Positions 8,512-21,483 are shown, counted from the stretch's first letter. The stretch: DNA of 64,000 nucleotides from Henckelia pumila (GCF_033568475.1 NC_133121.1:192644664-192708663); one strand, 5' to 3'. Notes: generated by a model from the letters alone, not told the origin. Translations and numbers: made by a program.

Positions 8512-11500
8512 TGTGAGGACCTCGGTTCTAATCATCTAATCAAGAATAAATCATTCAATCATCGAAAGAGAGTCAAGACAAAAAGTAAAGAAATTTTTTT
8601 AAAAAAATGCATGCACGGACCCCGTGCACACATCCGTGCTCGGGTCCGTGCATTAACCTGTAGCCAAAGGATCGAAGACTATAGGGTACACGGACTCCGT
8701 GCATAGGTCTGTGAGACCTCGGTTCTAAACATCTAATCTCGGATAATACTAATAATAAAGCATACAATAATCCAAGGTCCAAACATAAATAATTAAAAAA
8801 AATTAAAAGGGCCCCGCGCTCGCGCTCGCGCTAGCTAAGCATCTCGTGCGCGCGCAGGCTTATCAAACAGAACCCGAGCCATCAACTCGCGCCCGCGCGA
8901 GGTAAAAACGCGCGCGCGCGCGTTTGAGGAAACCAGCAACCAATGGAAAGGCTCGTGCGCGCCTAGGCCACCTGGGCAAAAAATGCCCAGAATAATTCAA
9001 AGGCTTCCGAACTCGATTTTCAACATGCCATCCAATCAAGAACTACTCAAGGTATATTAAAATACATGCAATACATAATTCAATGATAAAAGCATGCTTT
9101 CGATACAATACCAAAATCCAACATAATTCTCGACTCCATTCTTCGATAATACAATTTAGACATGTAATTGACAAGTTATTCAAACTTTCAAACATTATGA
9201 GTTCGACACGCTAAACGACTCTAAACCGAAGTCCCCACTTCTATCGTCTCAATCCCGATCTAGCCACGCGATCTCTGACTCGGTCCTACCCCACCTGTTG
9301 CCAAGCACACATACAAAGACAAGAAAACATCCAGATAATCTGGTGAGAATAATATTCCCAGTAAAAGAGACTAACATGCAATCTCACATAAACATATCAC
9401 AACATGATATGCATCAACTTTCACATAATATATCAATTCCAGATATACATAAGAAAGTCATTCAAATGCGGAATTAAAATGATATGCATGACTTTAAAAA
9501 TTCGGGATTATCAAGTCTGGATAATCAAAAGGTACTCCGGTTATTCTATTCCTCTAACTGGGATCCCGAGGATAAGATATCACACAAATCACACCGACTC
9601 TCCCCTCGAGGTGGATAGTGCATATTTCAATCCTCTAGACTCTGCAGCAACTATAGAGAGTTAAGTCGGTCATTGCAGTAAATCGTCTGTCAATGCACCC
9701 TGCTATAATTCTCAGAACGTCTAAATCAAAATGAAATAAATCATTTGGCTCAATATGAATGCAATGCAAATCATAACTCATTCAATAAATTCAAGTAATT
9801 CAATTATCATGCAAGTATGTGATTTTTTCGGAACACTCGAATCAAGTCGAAATTGATTTACTCGTTCCATTCCAGTCTAAGTCGTCTTATACCTCTTTCA
9901 AACGTCGATGCTCCAACCTGAAAACAACAACAATATACTCATTCAAGATTCAATCAAACTTCCAAGTCAAATATAAGAGAATCGATACTATACCGGCTAC
10001 AATCTCTAAAACGATACAACTCCTGCAACCTCGCAACTCAACGGCCTTCAAACGAATCTGCAAAAAGAAGTAATAAAGGCTCGAGATCAATATCGACAAT
10101 CCAACTCGACTGAAAATGACTCAATTCAATTCAAACCAAACTATAGCCCAAAAACTCAAACCGGCGGCATAACGGCTATATTCTGATCAAACCAAAAATG
10201 CAGACAGCAGTACAATATTGATATCATCTCATATCAATGCTAAGACAACAACAACAAGCAATTCCAACAAATCTCAAAGCCTCATTTTCGAAAATAGGCT
10301 TCCAAAAATCATAACAATTCCGAACGACGCTTCATTTCAAAACCGACAGAGAATAAACGATCTGAACTCTGTCAAGAACATAACCAAAACTCAATCGATT
10401 CTAACAACATCTGAAAAATAAAAAGTGTCCGATCGAAGAAAAACTTACTATAGAACGAAGCTCTCGCAGCCGTGATCGCTAATCTGCCTTCAGAAATAAA
10501 TTCCAACGGACGGATCGAGCTCGGGAAGAAATCTGGAAGCTTGGAACTCAAATGGGTCGGCTTCAATGGAGGGAGGAGGCGTTGGAGAAGGAGAAGTGAG
10601 GTTGAAGAAGTCAAAGAGCTTATAAATATCTAACAAATCCAATATTTGTATTTTAGTCCCTAAAAAATCCGAAATTTGCAAAAAGGACCCTGATCAAAAT
10701 TAAGTCGGCTCTTGAACTCTGTAATCTCCAATTATCTCATATAAGGTCAATTAATATAATTTCGGGGCATTACAGGTCCGTGCACCAAAAATGCACTAAA
10801 ACTCAAACTCTCTGTTTTCTGCACGGACCCTGTGCACCGTGCTCGGGTCCGTGCACAGCAAATCAAAATTCCCAACTTACTGTCTCGACCAAATGTTCAC
10901 ACGGACCCATGCATGGATGCATGTCCGGGGTCCGTGCATGAACAAAATCAAAATCATAACAAAAGCGAGGATACACGGACCCAGGCACGGATGTAGGCAC
11001 GGGGTCCGTGCCCTGCTAAATCTCAGAAAAATAAACTAAGGCAGCAAAAATGAAAACTCCAACAACAACTCAAATCTCAATTTCAACATGCATTAATACA
11101 TTCGGCTCGCAAAATACAATACAAGATATATCTAAAGTTGTTCAAAAGGTAGAACATGCATCGGTTCCAACTAGTTCAACAACATAATAAATATCAAGTT
11201 CGAAAATACATATTCAACTTCTAAACCAAGTCCCCACTTTTATCAATCACAACCCGATCTAGTCATGCTGCCTTTGACTCGATCTTGCCCCACCCGCTGC
11301 TAAGTACACATACAAAAACAAGACAACAGCCGGATAACTCCGATGAGAATAATATTCCCAGTAAAAGAAACAAACATGCAATATAAAATAATATATCAAA
11401 ATCATTATATAACTTCAACATATTCCAAATATGAAATAGAATGAAATGCATGTCTTTAAAATCGGGATTATCTAATCGGATAATCAAAGGTAAACTCGAT

Positions 11501-12714
11501 TCTTCGGTTGGGATCCCGAGGTCAAGATATCACAACAACTCACCGACACTCTCGATCGAGGTGAATGATGCATATCTCAATCCTCTGTATTCGGGCTATT
11601 GGAAGAGCTCAACAACCAACGCCAATCAAATATAGTCCCCAAAACGTCTAATTCAAAATGAAATCAAATCATTTGGCTCAATATGAATGCAAGTGCAATC
11701 GTAATACATTCAAGCATATAATTCAAGTAATTCAAATAAACATGCGAGTATGTGATTTCAGGGAACTCGAAAATCATATCATATTCAAGTATTCGTCCGT
11801 ATTCGATTCAATGTCGACTTATACCTTTCTCGATTCGAAGCTCCAACTCAGGATAAACTACAAAGGCAGAAGATACAATCACAATCTAATCAAACCTCAA
11901 TTCAAATCGACAAGCTAAACTAGTTACCAATTCACGATCAACTCGTAGACAATTCAAATTCTGTCAACCCGAGCCCAACAGCCTTCAAACCAATCAGTAA
12001 TGAAGTAATATAGGATCAACGTCAACATTCAAACTCAGCGAAATATGGCTCAAACAATTCAAACCAATCGATATCCAAAACTCAAACCGGCGGCATAACG
12101 GCTTATAAACGGACAACCGAAAACCATAAACTCAGCACAACAATCAAAACAACTCATATCAACTTCAATCTCATCAAATCAACTCAAAAATCAACACTAT
12201 TCCAAACCCCTATTTTCGAATTATGCTTCAAAATTCATAATAAATCCGAACTTCGTTCTTTTTTCGATCTGACTTCGAATAAATGATCTATGCTAGCTCA
12301 AGCACGCTATATCCAATCAAAATCGTAATCCATCGACATCCGAAAAATGAAGTATAACTGATCGGAGAAAAACTTACGATAGAACGAAGCCTTCAAAGCC
12401 GTGATCGCGAATATACCTTCAGATCGAAATTCTATCGGACGGATCGTACAAAACCGGAAGATGAAAAGCTTGGAGAGGCGTTAATGGAGGGAAACGGTCA
12501 AGGAGGAAGAAGAAAGATGAAGATAAGCCACCTACATGCCTCATCCATCTAAATAAATATCAAAGACCAAGTCAAATTGAAGAAATTGCACTTTAGTCCC
12601 TGAATTTTTTGAAAATTGCAAAAAGTCCATGATCAAATATCAATTCAACACTCGAATTTTCTAATCTCATAATATCAATAATAAACTCAATTAAGATAAT
12701 TTCGGGGTGTTATA
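8512..12714 (-). repeat. 5' LTR of the minus-strand Ty3/Gypsy element, split by a nested solo LTR
   Basis: The outer LTR consists of 8512-8709 and 10775-12714, separated by a solo LTR of a related family. Its edge next to the primer site reads TGTGAGGACCTCGGTTCTAA on the plus strand; its far edge (12695-12714) reads ...AAGATAATTTCGGGGTGTTATA, which on the minus strand is close to the TGTAACACCCCGAAATT start common in Tekay/Del-type LTRs. The CACGGACC-rich block breaks off at 8709 and resumes at 10775, which proves the two parts belong together. ORFs such as 8573-8782 and 10839-11039 arise from this block and are not genes. Confidence 0.75.
8710..10774 (-). repeat. nested solo LTR with target duplication
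   Basis: It begins TGTGAGACCTCGGTTCTAAA and ends TTTCGGGGCATTACA on the plus strand, parallel to the outer LTR that surrounds it. It is flanked by AGGTC at 8705-8709 and AGGTC at 10774-10778 (a 4- to 5-bp duplication depending on which base ends the LTR). There is no coding sequence inside, so it is a solo LTR left after recombination. It aligns with the outer LTR over several blocks (for example around 9230-9330 and 11225-11325) but differs in the GC-rich block at 8814-8990. Confidence 0.8.
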
Positions 12715-13404
12715 ATATGCTATGGTACGCATATCTATGTGGGTCCTCAGCGAATTAGCCCATTAGGAATCCATACTTGGATCAACCTAACTAGTCGATC
12801 ACTGAAAGTTTTTCATTTGGGTTGTGCATAAACAAGTGCGTGTGAAAGATGCATTTGTGTGCATGCTTGGTATGCTTGTGATGCAGTGTGTGATTTCGTC
12901 CTTCCTACAACATGATCTAGTTTGTATCTTCTTTGAACTGGTCTTCCATAGGGTCTGTGGTTGTGTTTTTCAGTCATTGAGATGTATTTGACTTGACTGG
13001 TTTCGCAGTCTTGTCTTGCACAAGAGCTCTATGGCACATATCAAATTTCGATTTGTCATATTGCAGGTTGGGATTACTTTGTTCATGTATTAAACTGGAT
13101 TTAACAAAGTGAATATATTTTTCTTTGCACAAATTCAGTCTAGTTCGAGTATCAATCTCAGAACTGCTCTTGTATTCTTTAAAACCTTGGTTTGCATCTG
13201 TCCTTATTAATTACAAAACTTTCTTTGATCAACGAGATATTTATTTCTTATCATTGGTAGTTTTGTATTTAATGAAAAAAATTATAAAGAAATTGTACGT
13301 TCGTACAAGCCAATATGTACATTATAAGGTGTACTTCTAGTATTTTTCAAACATATATACAGGCAATGCAAAAAATTTACCCCTACATTCATACTTTTAT
13401 AATA

Positions 13405-13472
<68 letters not shown>

Positions 13473-14171
13473 GATCATTCAAAGTGCATCTACATGACTA
13501 CATTCATTACCCACATGCACCGCACATGCTTTCTTGTAGTTTGTTTAAAAGAATGAAATAATAATTGAGGCAACTCAAAATGCATGCGAACCCAAACGTG
13601 GTAGTACCAAGTTGATGGAATGTGATTTCTGCATGTATAAAGAGATACCCCAGATCACCACCCGAAGTTTAGCATGCATTTGGATGGAAATATTTTAAAT
13701 AAAACGATATGAAGTTCACTGTTTAAGTTCATAATACTTGTTCTAGCACTTGTCAGAAGCAAAGATTTGATATCCGCCCTTTTGCATATTTAATTAACTT
13801 GTTTTTTAACTAACACAATGAAATTCAAATTCCTACGACAGGAATCATTTGAAGTCCTTGAATCAATTCCTTTCTTCTCAAATCTATGTCCTTCCACCCG
13901 CTCTGTACAAATGAAACAAGTTTAACATCATTTCCGGCAAGGATCAATAATCCCTGGTTAAAACAATTTAAGAAAAAGAAAACTCAGTTATTCAAGTTTT
14001 CTGGCTCCCCAATCACATTTAGAGCTCACAAGAATACATCATAGCTATTTAATCAGTATGTCCTGGCCTCTTTTGCTTCCTAAAATCGTATTGGAACGGA
14101 TTATGATTTTGCGGTGATTGTTTCATGGTCATGGCCAACTTAAATTGGGTAAGATAGAGCTTTTACCGGTG
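12715..14171. other. intergenic DNA without a recognised gene
   Basis: I see no credible coding region or RNA gene here. The stretch holds an (AT)n microsatellite at 13407-13463 and otherwise ordinary AT-rich sequence. It separates the old LTR from the 3' end of the FAD oxidoreductase gene and may contain that gene's 3' UTR and polyadenylation signals near 14160. Confidence 0.5.
13407..13463. repeat. (AT)n microsatellite
   Basis: An uninterrupted AT dinucleotide run of about 57 bases, followed by a short ACAC stretch. ORFs read through it are artefacts. Confidence 0.95.
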
Positions 14172-17100
14172 TCATTTTCGTCTATCGTGTTCACTAGAAT
14201 CACTCCATTTGTAGTCCAAACCAGATCCATACTTCCATGCCTCAAGCCTCTGCTTCCATTCATATTTTGTCTTAGCTGGAAATGAGTCCAAAAAGGGCCT
14301 GAAACCAGTTATATTTATATCAGTCGCATCATTTAAGAACCGTTTTTCTTCATGGCTCAACAAGTCAAAGGCAGAACATGATTACCTTAGCAAAGGGTCA
14401 ATGAAGGAGGAAAGAAATGTATAAAGTCCCAACATCACAAAATGTCCGGACCAGTCGAACAGCACCAAAATACCAACCTTCATACCAGAAAAGAGTTGTT
14501 TGAAATTTTCAAGACTGTATCAGGTTTACAAGAAGCCATTATTTTTCCTCTACCTTCTTGAATATAGACGGTATGATAAGAGGTCTAGTTAACATTACTA
14601 GGCCTAACGTCTTAACGAGAGGACCAAATTGTATAACATCCTGCATAAACAAGCATGAAGGCAAAATGTGGAGAAAATAAGCTAAGGAAAATGGAGTAAG
14701 AAGACTAGCATTCAAGTAACATAAGAGAGGAAAGATTGTTCAATAACCTGAAGAAACGGGCGAAGCACTGGATCCCCTAGTTTCTGAAGGAAAAAAAAAA
14801 GAGTTTGGAAGAACAAATAACAGATAAGAAAATGATTTTTGAGCAAGAGTAAAAAGTTGATTAAACATAGGTACCTGCATGCTCTGAAAATTGGCAAATA
14901 AAAGTTCGTTTATGAAATCAGGTGAGACATTGGACTGCTTTTTGGCGGACATGGCTCTTTGAAACAACCAGGATGCGCTTAAATTAGGCTGCATATATGC
15001 TAAATTTAATCAACACAAGAGTGGTATATATACTGTAGGATTGTAGGAAGAAACAAAACCTGACCATGTAAGGATTCAGCAGAGATAAACTTTGAGCATC
15101 CAGAAAATCATTGCTAACTGCTTCATATATGCCTTCAATTTCATTAAAGGAAAAATGTTAGGTACAATTTTTTTCCTTCATTCAAAGTTCTATTTATGAA
15201 GATATGTATAGAACGACAATTCAAATTTTGGACCCAAAAAAATGATGCATGCCGAATGTTTTCTGCATGTATCATAAAACATTTTATACCATCTGTTAAT
15301 CTTCCAAGATGTCTGGTCAAGCTCCCAAAACCACCAAACGATACTGGAGATTGTACACCACTAGCATCCCCAAACTGTAGATATCACACACGGTCGCATT
15401 CATTGAAAATAAATTGGGGATACTATATTGAGGCTTTGGAATGATGTTAGGCACAAAACCTGTAAAACACGATCAAAAGCTGCTCGTAATGGACTGTAGT
15501 AGAGTCGGTCCAAGGCCATTTGCAGAAAAAATAAAAAATAAACAAAAGTCAGAGCAAGTAAGCTAACGATCCGACCGACTATAAGTTACCCATCAGATCT
15601 GCAATAGGTCAGTTGAGATACCAGAACTACTACAGACACAAGTACATTAGTTTAGTTTACAGATGTTAACAATGTTTACCTGTTGCGGTACGTAGGAAAT
15701 ATGCCATATATAACTCTCAAAACCTCCAGATCCTCCAGAGACACTCCCTGTAAGATTTGAATAAACATCGTAAACCATAAAATAAAGCGATACTATTTAC
15801 TGTTGAGATATGCGATTATAATAGACTAAATCAGATCTTGTTTATTTATGGTTGATAAGATATTTTATCTTTAGTAGGATTGTAAATTATTTAGGTTGAT
15901 TCAGTTACCCAAAATATTGGGATTATGATTTGTAATCTGTAAATTATTTAAAGGGTAGAGACCCAATAAACGAGATACGATAGAAAAAGTTCTTCACTCG
16001 TTTTTTTCATGGTATCAAAGCCGAAGGATTTCTTCGTGTAAAAAAAAAAATCAAAAAATGGCCAACTCCGACAGCACCGTTTCTGTTGATCAATCAAAGG
16101 TCACACGTGAAGTACCTCTGCTCGCAACTCCGATTGCATTCGGTGCTGATTCCTCCTCTCTGTCGATCACAAGCCATAAACTAAATGGCAAGAATTTTCT
16201 CCAATGGGTACAATCGGTCAAAATTGTGATTTGTGCCCGAGGAAAGTTGGGTTATCTCACTGGAGACTTGTCTACTCCAAAATCCACAGATTCTTCATAT
16301 CAACAATGGGTGGTGGACAATTCTTTGGTTCTCGCATGGCTTATAAACTCCATGGAGCCTCAAATAAGTCGTCGTTATCTCTGGTTTAAGACGGATAAGG
16401 ATGTGTGGGAAGCCGCGCGACGTATGTATTCCGATCTTGGCAACGCTTCCCAGATTTTTTAGATTCGATCCAAGCTCAAAGAGATGAAGCAAGGATCGAA
16501 AACTGTAACTCAATATTTTTCCGATCTACAAGAGTTGTGGCAAGAACTCGACTTATTCCTTGATGAAGAGGTGACTTGCACTACTTGCATGACAAACAGG
16601 GTATAGATGGATCAGTGGAGAGGTGCAAGGCTCGTTTGGTTGCCAAAGGTTTTACGCAAACTTTTGGAATTGATTATAACGAGACATTTGCCCCCGTTGC
16701 AAAACTAAACACGGTTCGGATTCTCATTTCATTAGCAGTCAATCTAGATTGGCCTCTACATCAATTTGATATCAAAAATGCCTTTTTAAATGGGGAGCTA
16801 GAAGAGGAAGTTTACATGTGCCAACCTCCTGGATTTGAATTAGAAGGTGAAACTGTTTGTAAACTTAATAAATCTCTTTACGGCCTAAAAAAATCTCCAC
16901 GAGCTTGGTTTGATAGGTTTTCAAAGGCCATCAAGAGATTTGGCTACAAACAGGGACAAACAGATCACACGATGTTTGTTAGACACTCTGAAAGGGGTAA
17001 AATCACCATTATCATTGTCTATGTTGATGGCATCATCATCACTGGAGATGATATGGAAGAAATGAAGAGGATTAAGCTGATGATGGCTAAAGAATATGAA

Positions 17101-20100
17101 GTCAAAGACCTTGGAGCATTAAAATACTTCTTGGGAATGGAGATAGCGAGAAGCAAAAAAGGCATATCAATTTCTCAAAGGAAATACACTTTAGATCTCT
17201 TGGAGGAAACGGGGATGCTTGGATGCAAACCGTGCAAGACTCCAATTGAGCTTGGTAACAAAGAAAAGATGTTGGAGGGAGAGCCTGTTGACAAGGGAAA
17301 ATATCAACGCCTTGTGGGAAAGTTAATCTATCTTTCCCATACAAGGCCAGATATCGCATTTGCAGTCAGTCTAGTTAGTTAGTATATGCATTCTCCTTGT
17401 CAAGGCCATTTCAATGCAGTCTATCGAATCTTAAGGTACTTGAAGCAAACACCAGGGAAAGGTTTGTTTTTTGCCAAAACCAATGATAGGAGTATAAAAG
17501 GATTCTCCTTTGCAGACTGGGCTGGTTCCATTGATGATCGAAAGTCAACTTCAGGATATTGCACGTTGTTGTGGGGAAATTTGGTGACATGGCGTAGCAA
17601 GGAACAGTCTGTTGTAGCTAGGAGCAGTGCAGAAGCAGAGTACAGGGCCATGACTGATGGAGTATGTGAACTTATTTGGATTAAGAGGGTGATGGAGGAA
17701 TTGAAGATGGGATTTGAAAATCCTATGAAATTCTTTTGTGATAACAAGTCTACCATCAGCATTACTCGCAATCCAATCCACCATGACAGAACAAAACATG
17801 TTGAAGTAGATCGACATTTTATTAAAGAAAAATTGGAGACAGGCATAATTGATATTGAATATGTTCCTACTTCCCAACAATTGGCTGATCTACTCACTAA
17901 GGGTTAACAGAAAACTCACTTGAGTCTCTTGTCCACAAGCTTGGACTCATCAACATCTACACCAAGCTTGAGGGGTAGTGTTGAGATATGCGATTATAAT
18001 AGACTAAATCAGATCTTGTTTATTTATGGTTGATAAGATATTTTATCTTTGGTAGGATTGTATATTATTTAGGTTGATTCAGTTACCCAAAATAGTGGGA
18101 TTATGATTTGTAATCTGTAAATTATTTAAAGGGTAGAGACCCAATAAACGAGATACGATAGAAAAAGTTCTTCACTCGTTTTTTTCATTTACTTTGGTCA
18201 GAGGACGTGATCATCCCCTCTGGTTGTGTCCATCATGCACAATTTTTAGCTATCCGATCAGGTAGGCGATAGCTTAAAAACCAAAACCAACATTGGAAAA
18301 ATGACAAATATATCACTATCAGAGAGCAAGCAATAGTTGCATGAAAATAGGAAACCTCCGCAGCCCCCATCCTAGAATGCTACCTGATATTTGGGCATCA
18401 ATTCCCAATAATCTTCAAGTAACTCTTCCAACTTGGGGCACCCTGGTTCGGGAAAAAGGTATGTGAACATGTATGTTGTTCGCTCAAGTGGGCCTGATCC
18501 AGCTGGAAATGCCTGAAAAATAATCAAACTACATCATCACAAGAAACGAACTTTTGGTGCAGTAAACGAGGAGCAATGGGACTCGTAATACCTCCCAGAA
18601 GTAATGTACTTCTGACTGACCAACTGTGTTCACCGAAGCACTACTAAATATCACATCACTTGTACAATTCTCTTTAAAACCACGACAACAAGAGCCGACA
18701 ACAAGGCACACACCGTCTGGTTGCCTTCCATTCCTTATCTGTCAAAGCTTAAAAGCACAAGAAGCAGTTGTCATAAAACTTTTTTAAGGACAAATTATTG
18801 TATAAGCAATAGTTTTGTAATTAAGAGTAAGAATTAAGCAATGATGTCAATAGTTTTAAGTTGGATACTCAACTTGCTTGACTACTGGAGAAAAGTTTCC
18901 CATAGCATCAATAATGAGGCGTGATGACAAAAACTTTCCATCTGATAGTTTCAATACCTAATAAGGAAAGAAGAGAATAATGCAAATGAGAGTCCCTTAA
19001 GCATTGCACAAGCCTATATTCGTTATCGTTATTCTTTACACTGTTCATTCACCAAAGGTCATTTTTCTTTCTTGAAACATACTATAAAATCTGATCTCTT
19101 GATATATGTGCATTGCAAAGCTACAGAGATAATCATTTACCCTGAGCCATAGGACTAACACATTTTTTGTGATTCTTAATTTCTTATACCAAGTTTCAGC
19201 TTCTAAATTTTCGACTAGATGTAATACCCATATCACATCAGATCGTAAGAGCAGTGCAAATGGATTTATATAAAGATACAACGAGTTTTTTAGCAACTTT
19301 GCTCGACCATTTTCGTAAGGCAAAAATAGACCCTAAAGAGTTACAAAGGAAGCCTATTATGTGTATGATCCCACTTGTGAAGACTCGTTTAATGAAGCAT
19401 GGTTGTGGTATTCATTCATCTCAACAAATTGTGCCATATAGTTTAAACTCAAAAAAATAATCACTTTTAGGTTGCTTATTGCTTGTCATGGTAGGTATTC
19501 TTACAGCTGCATCCTCATAAACGAATATGTTTGACACGCCGCAACCCTCCAAGATGGCACCACCAAGGAAGGTGAAACGCTTTCTCATGATTTCTATAAG
19601 CCTTGCAGGCCTGCAATGAGCAGAACAGAGCAAAAAAAACACAAATTAGATATTTACTAAAAAAATTTCATTCATAATAGTAACAAAGAGCATGAAAAGC
19701 ACAATGTGAACAAAGGCTCAGACAACCATGGGTTGAACAAATCTCTCGGGTTCACATGTTGTATGAATACAATCTCATGCAGGAATTATGATGCTTCCGA
19801 ACGTAATGTAACCAGTCAGTCATATATACCAAATACCATAGAACCACCACATACAATAGGAACATAATAAAACACTTACGAAACACCAAGATTAAGGATG
19901 TCATTAACCCAAATCTCACCCTTTCGTTCAAATCCACATCTGTTCTGCATGAACATTGAGATAAATTATTAAGAAGCACCATTTTGGTGTATGAATGCAA
20001 TCCAAATACAAAACATCTCAACACCAGTTTTCATCTCTGAAACCTCTCGCTAACATTTGGGAACATACAGGATTGAAAGTGGCAGAGGTAACACGATCAA

Positions 20101-20742
20101 TGTCATCTTCCGTTAGAATACCAACTTCAACGAGCTCCAAAAGCTCTTTCCTAGATATATTCCACTCTTGTTCCCTCTAACCAAGAAAAACAATCAAAGG
20201 TTATGTCTCAAACAAAATAACTTTTCCAGAAAAATTTACTGTTTCCCGAAGTTCTCAAAATGCTACAATACCCCCTGCAGAGCAGCCTTTTCTACAATTC
20301 CCACTCGAAGACCTCTGGAACTCAATGCAGTAGCAACGAAAATTCCCAAAGTTCCACCGCAAACTACGACGTCAAACATATCAGTACATTTTTCAGTTAT
20401 TTCAGAATCACGAAAGAAAGTGGGAACATTGGCAACCACTTGTGGTGGTTCCTGGACAACTGCACAAGAATTTGCACTGTCAATCTTCCCTATTCTACTC
20501 TGTATGAACATGCTACAGATTCTAATTCGATTATATCGCCTAATGAAAAACATAACTACCTGGTGAAGCAGAGCAAATGCTGGACCATAAATTGTCCATT
20601 CTTTTCAAAGCATTATATGAGTAAGCACCACCAGCACCTCCGACTTCCCCATTTACTGGTATACTTTCCATTATCCTCTGCAATCAAAGATTAAATAAAT
20701 TAAGACCCGGGCAGGAAGCTAAAAGAACATAATATATATATT

Positions 20743-20773
<31 letters not shown>

Positions 20774-21446
20774 ATATCTGTGGGTGTGTGTTTCTGTACA
20801 CATGGTTCTAATGGTCTTGAAATATCTATCTGGGTTGGAATACAATATACATGTAGGTGGGAATGGTGGGAAGAAAGGCGAGAACATAACACGTTACCTG
20901 CCTCTGTTCCAAAGTTCCAAGAAAGAACAAGCTACATATCAAAATGGAATGGGAACCCGCAATTACACCCCCAAAATGTACTTGATAATCCTTTAACCTC
21001 TATCATAAGTGGAATTGGACGTTGAAGATCTGATAATTATTGATTTTACCATCACACAATATTACAAATGGCAAATTTAGTTATGCAGTATTAAGATCAT
21101 CCTTAAAATAGATCTCTTCTTCCATCAAAAGGGAGTCTTAATTAGTTGATGTTCTAAGCAAGCATAGGACCCAAAAGCGTGAAATCATAACATCAAACAG
21201 ACAATAAGCTCCAAGAATGCGGGGCTTCCCATCATTGCCAAATCGAAAAGCAATGAAAATAGTATCAATGGAACACAAAAAGAACACATTTTTCTCCAGC
21301 AAGAAATGAATAAAAATGATGAATTCAAGAGAAGTGTACTTGGGTTCTGGAGGGAGAAGAGGCTTGCGCTTGCAGGCAAAGTTTTCTTCTGGGTAGAAGC
21401 TGTGGGCGAGCGGCAAATGAGTAGCGTTGGAAGATGGAGACTCCAT
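14172..21446 (-). CDS. FAD/NAD(P)-binding oxidoreductase, lycopene cyclase-family-like, multi-exon
   Basis: Exons reconstructed by hand from GT-AG sites and continuous phase, minus strand: 21446-21340 (tentative), 20675-20560, 20489-20272, 20176-20069, 19944-19880, 19610-19505, 18957-18874, 18738-18592, 18512-18384, 15747-15680, 15493-15460, 15374-15290, 15132-15065, 14988-14875, 14783-14748, 14640-14554, 14477-14386, 14298-14172. Together these give about 596 residues. The dinucleotide fold is FDVVVCGGTLGIFVATAL in the third exon; later blocks include SSRLIIDAMGNFSPVVKQ, SPVSFGGFGSLTRHLGRL and a C-terminus LEAWKYGSGLDYKW. This is the conserved green-plant FAD protein that I recall being annotated as a lycopene beta/epsilon cyclase-type protein (Arabidopsis At2g32640-like); the true substrate is unknown to me. 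The N-terminus probably contains a plastid transit peptide. The 2636-base intron between exons 18384 and 15747 holds a Copia insertion, but no exon shows a stop or frameshift, so the gene may still be functional. Confidence 0.8.
15801..16009 (+). repeat. 5' LTR of intronic Copia
   Basis: It starts TGTTGAGATATGCGATTATA and ends CTCGTTTTTTTCA. It differs from the 3' LTR by three substitutions in my alignment. Confidence 0.93.
16010..16021 (+). promoter_or_regulatory. primer binding site of intronic Copia
   Basis: TGGTATCAAAGC directly follows the LTR. It resembles the initiator-Met tRNA complement with one change (A for G). Confidence 0.8.
16058..16606 (+). pseudogene. Copia gag fragment with premature stop
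   Basis: The ORF begins MANSDSTVSVDQSK and contains the Copia gag motif LNGKNFLQWVQSVKIVICAR, YLTGDL and YQQWVVDNSLVLAWLINSME. A TAG at 16460-16462 interrupts it after ASQIF. The same frame then continues with IRSKLKEMKQGSKTV, YFSDLQELWQELD up to a second stop near 16604. The rest of gag, protease and integrase is missing. Confidence 0.85.
16576..17907 (+). pseudogene. Copia reverse transcriptase-RNase H, inactivated
   Basis: After the deletion junction the RVT_2 domain is recognisable: ERCKARLVAKGFTQ, DYNETFAPVAKL, LHQFDIKNAFLNGELEEEVY and LNKSLYGLKKSPRAWFDRF. The catalytic YVDD motif reads YVDG (IIVYVDGIIITGDD), so one active-site Asp is lost. A TAG stop at 17380-17382 falls where Copia proteins usually have Gln before the FMHSP-type motif. 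RNase H follows at 17386-17907 (SSAEAEYRAMTDGVCELIW, DRHFIKEKL, ADLLTKG). The element cannot retrotranspose on its own. Confidence 0.9.
17979..18187 (+). repeat. 3' LTR of intronic Copia
   Basis: It is preceded by the polypurine-like tract AAGCTTGAGGGGTAG at 17964-17978. It ends CTCGTTTTTTTCA at 18187 and is followed by the TTTAC target duplicate. Confidence 0.93.
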
Positions 21447-21465
21447 ACTTGTTCAGCTCCATTTC

Positions 21466-21483
21466 CTTTTTTTTTTTTTTTTT
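21466..21483. repeat. poly(T) tract
   Basis: A short homopolymer near the presumed 5' end of the FAD oxidoreductase gene. It is the reason several overlapping ORFs here begin with poly-lysine and should be ignored. Confidence 0.8.

Larger units (their letters stand above)
15801..18187 (+). mobile_element. internally deleted Ty1/Copia element inserted in an intron
   Basis: This complete 2387-bp insertion has identical-length LTRs (15801-16009 and 17979-18187, 209 bp each), flanked by the perfect 5-bp duplication TTTAC (15796-15800 and 18188-18192). By eye the LTRs differ at three positions, so it is young. Between them are a primer site, a gag fragment, then an abrupt jump to reverse transcriptase; protease, integrase and the start of RT are deleted. 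It lies antisense to the host gene in its largest intron. Confidence 0.95.

Noticed and set aside
8573-8782. Open frame on the minus strand
   Set aside because: It reads through the CACGGACC-rich LTR block and across the border of the nested LTR; composition is repeat-derived and there is no homology.
10839-11039. Open frame on the plus strand rich in His, Arg and Pro
   Set aside because: It is the same low-complexity LTR block; not a gene.
13282-13482. Minus-strand frame with a long Ile-Tyr run
   Set aside because: Translation of the (AT)n microsatellite.
20263-20553. Stand-alone 96-residue FAD-binding ORF
   Set aside because: It is one exon plus intron sequence of the larger FAD oxidoreductase gene, not a separate small gene.
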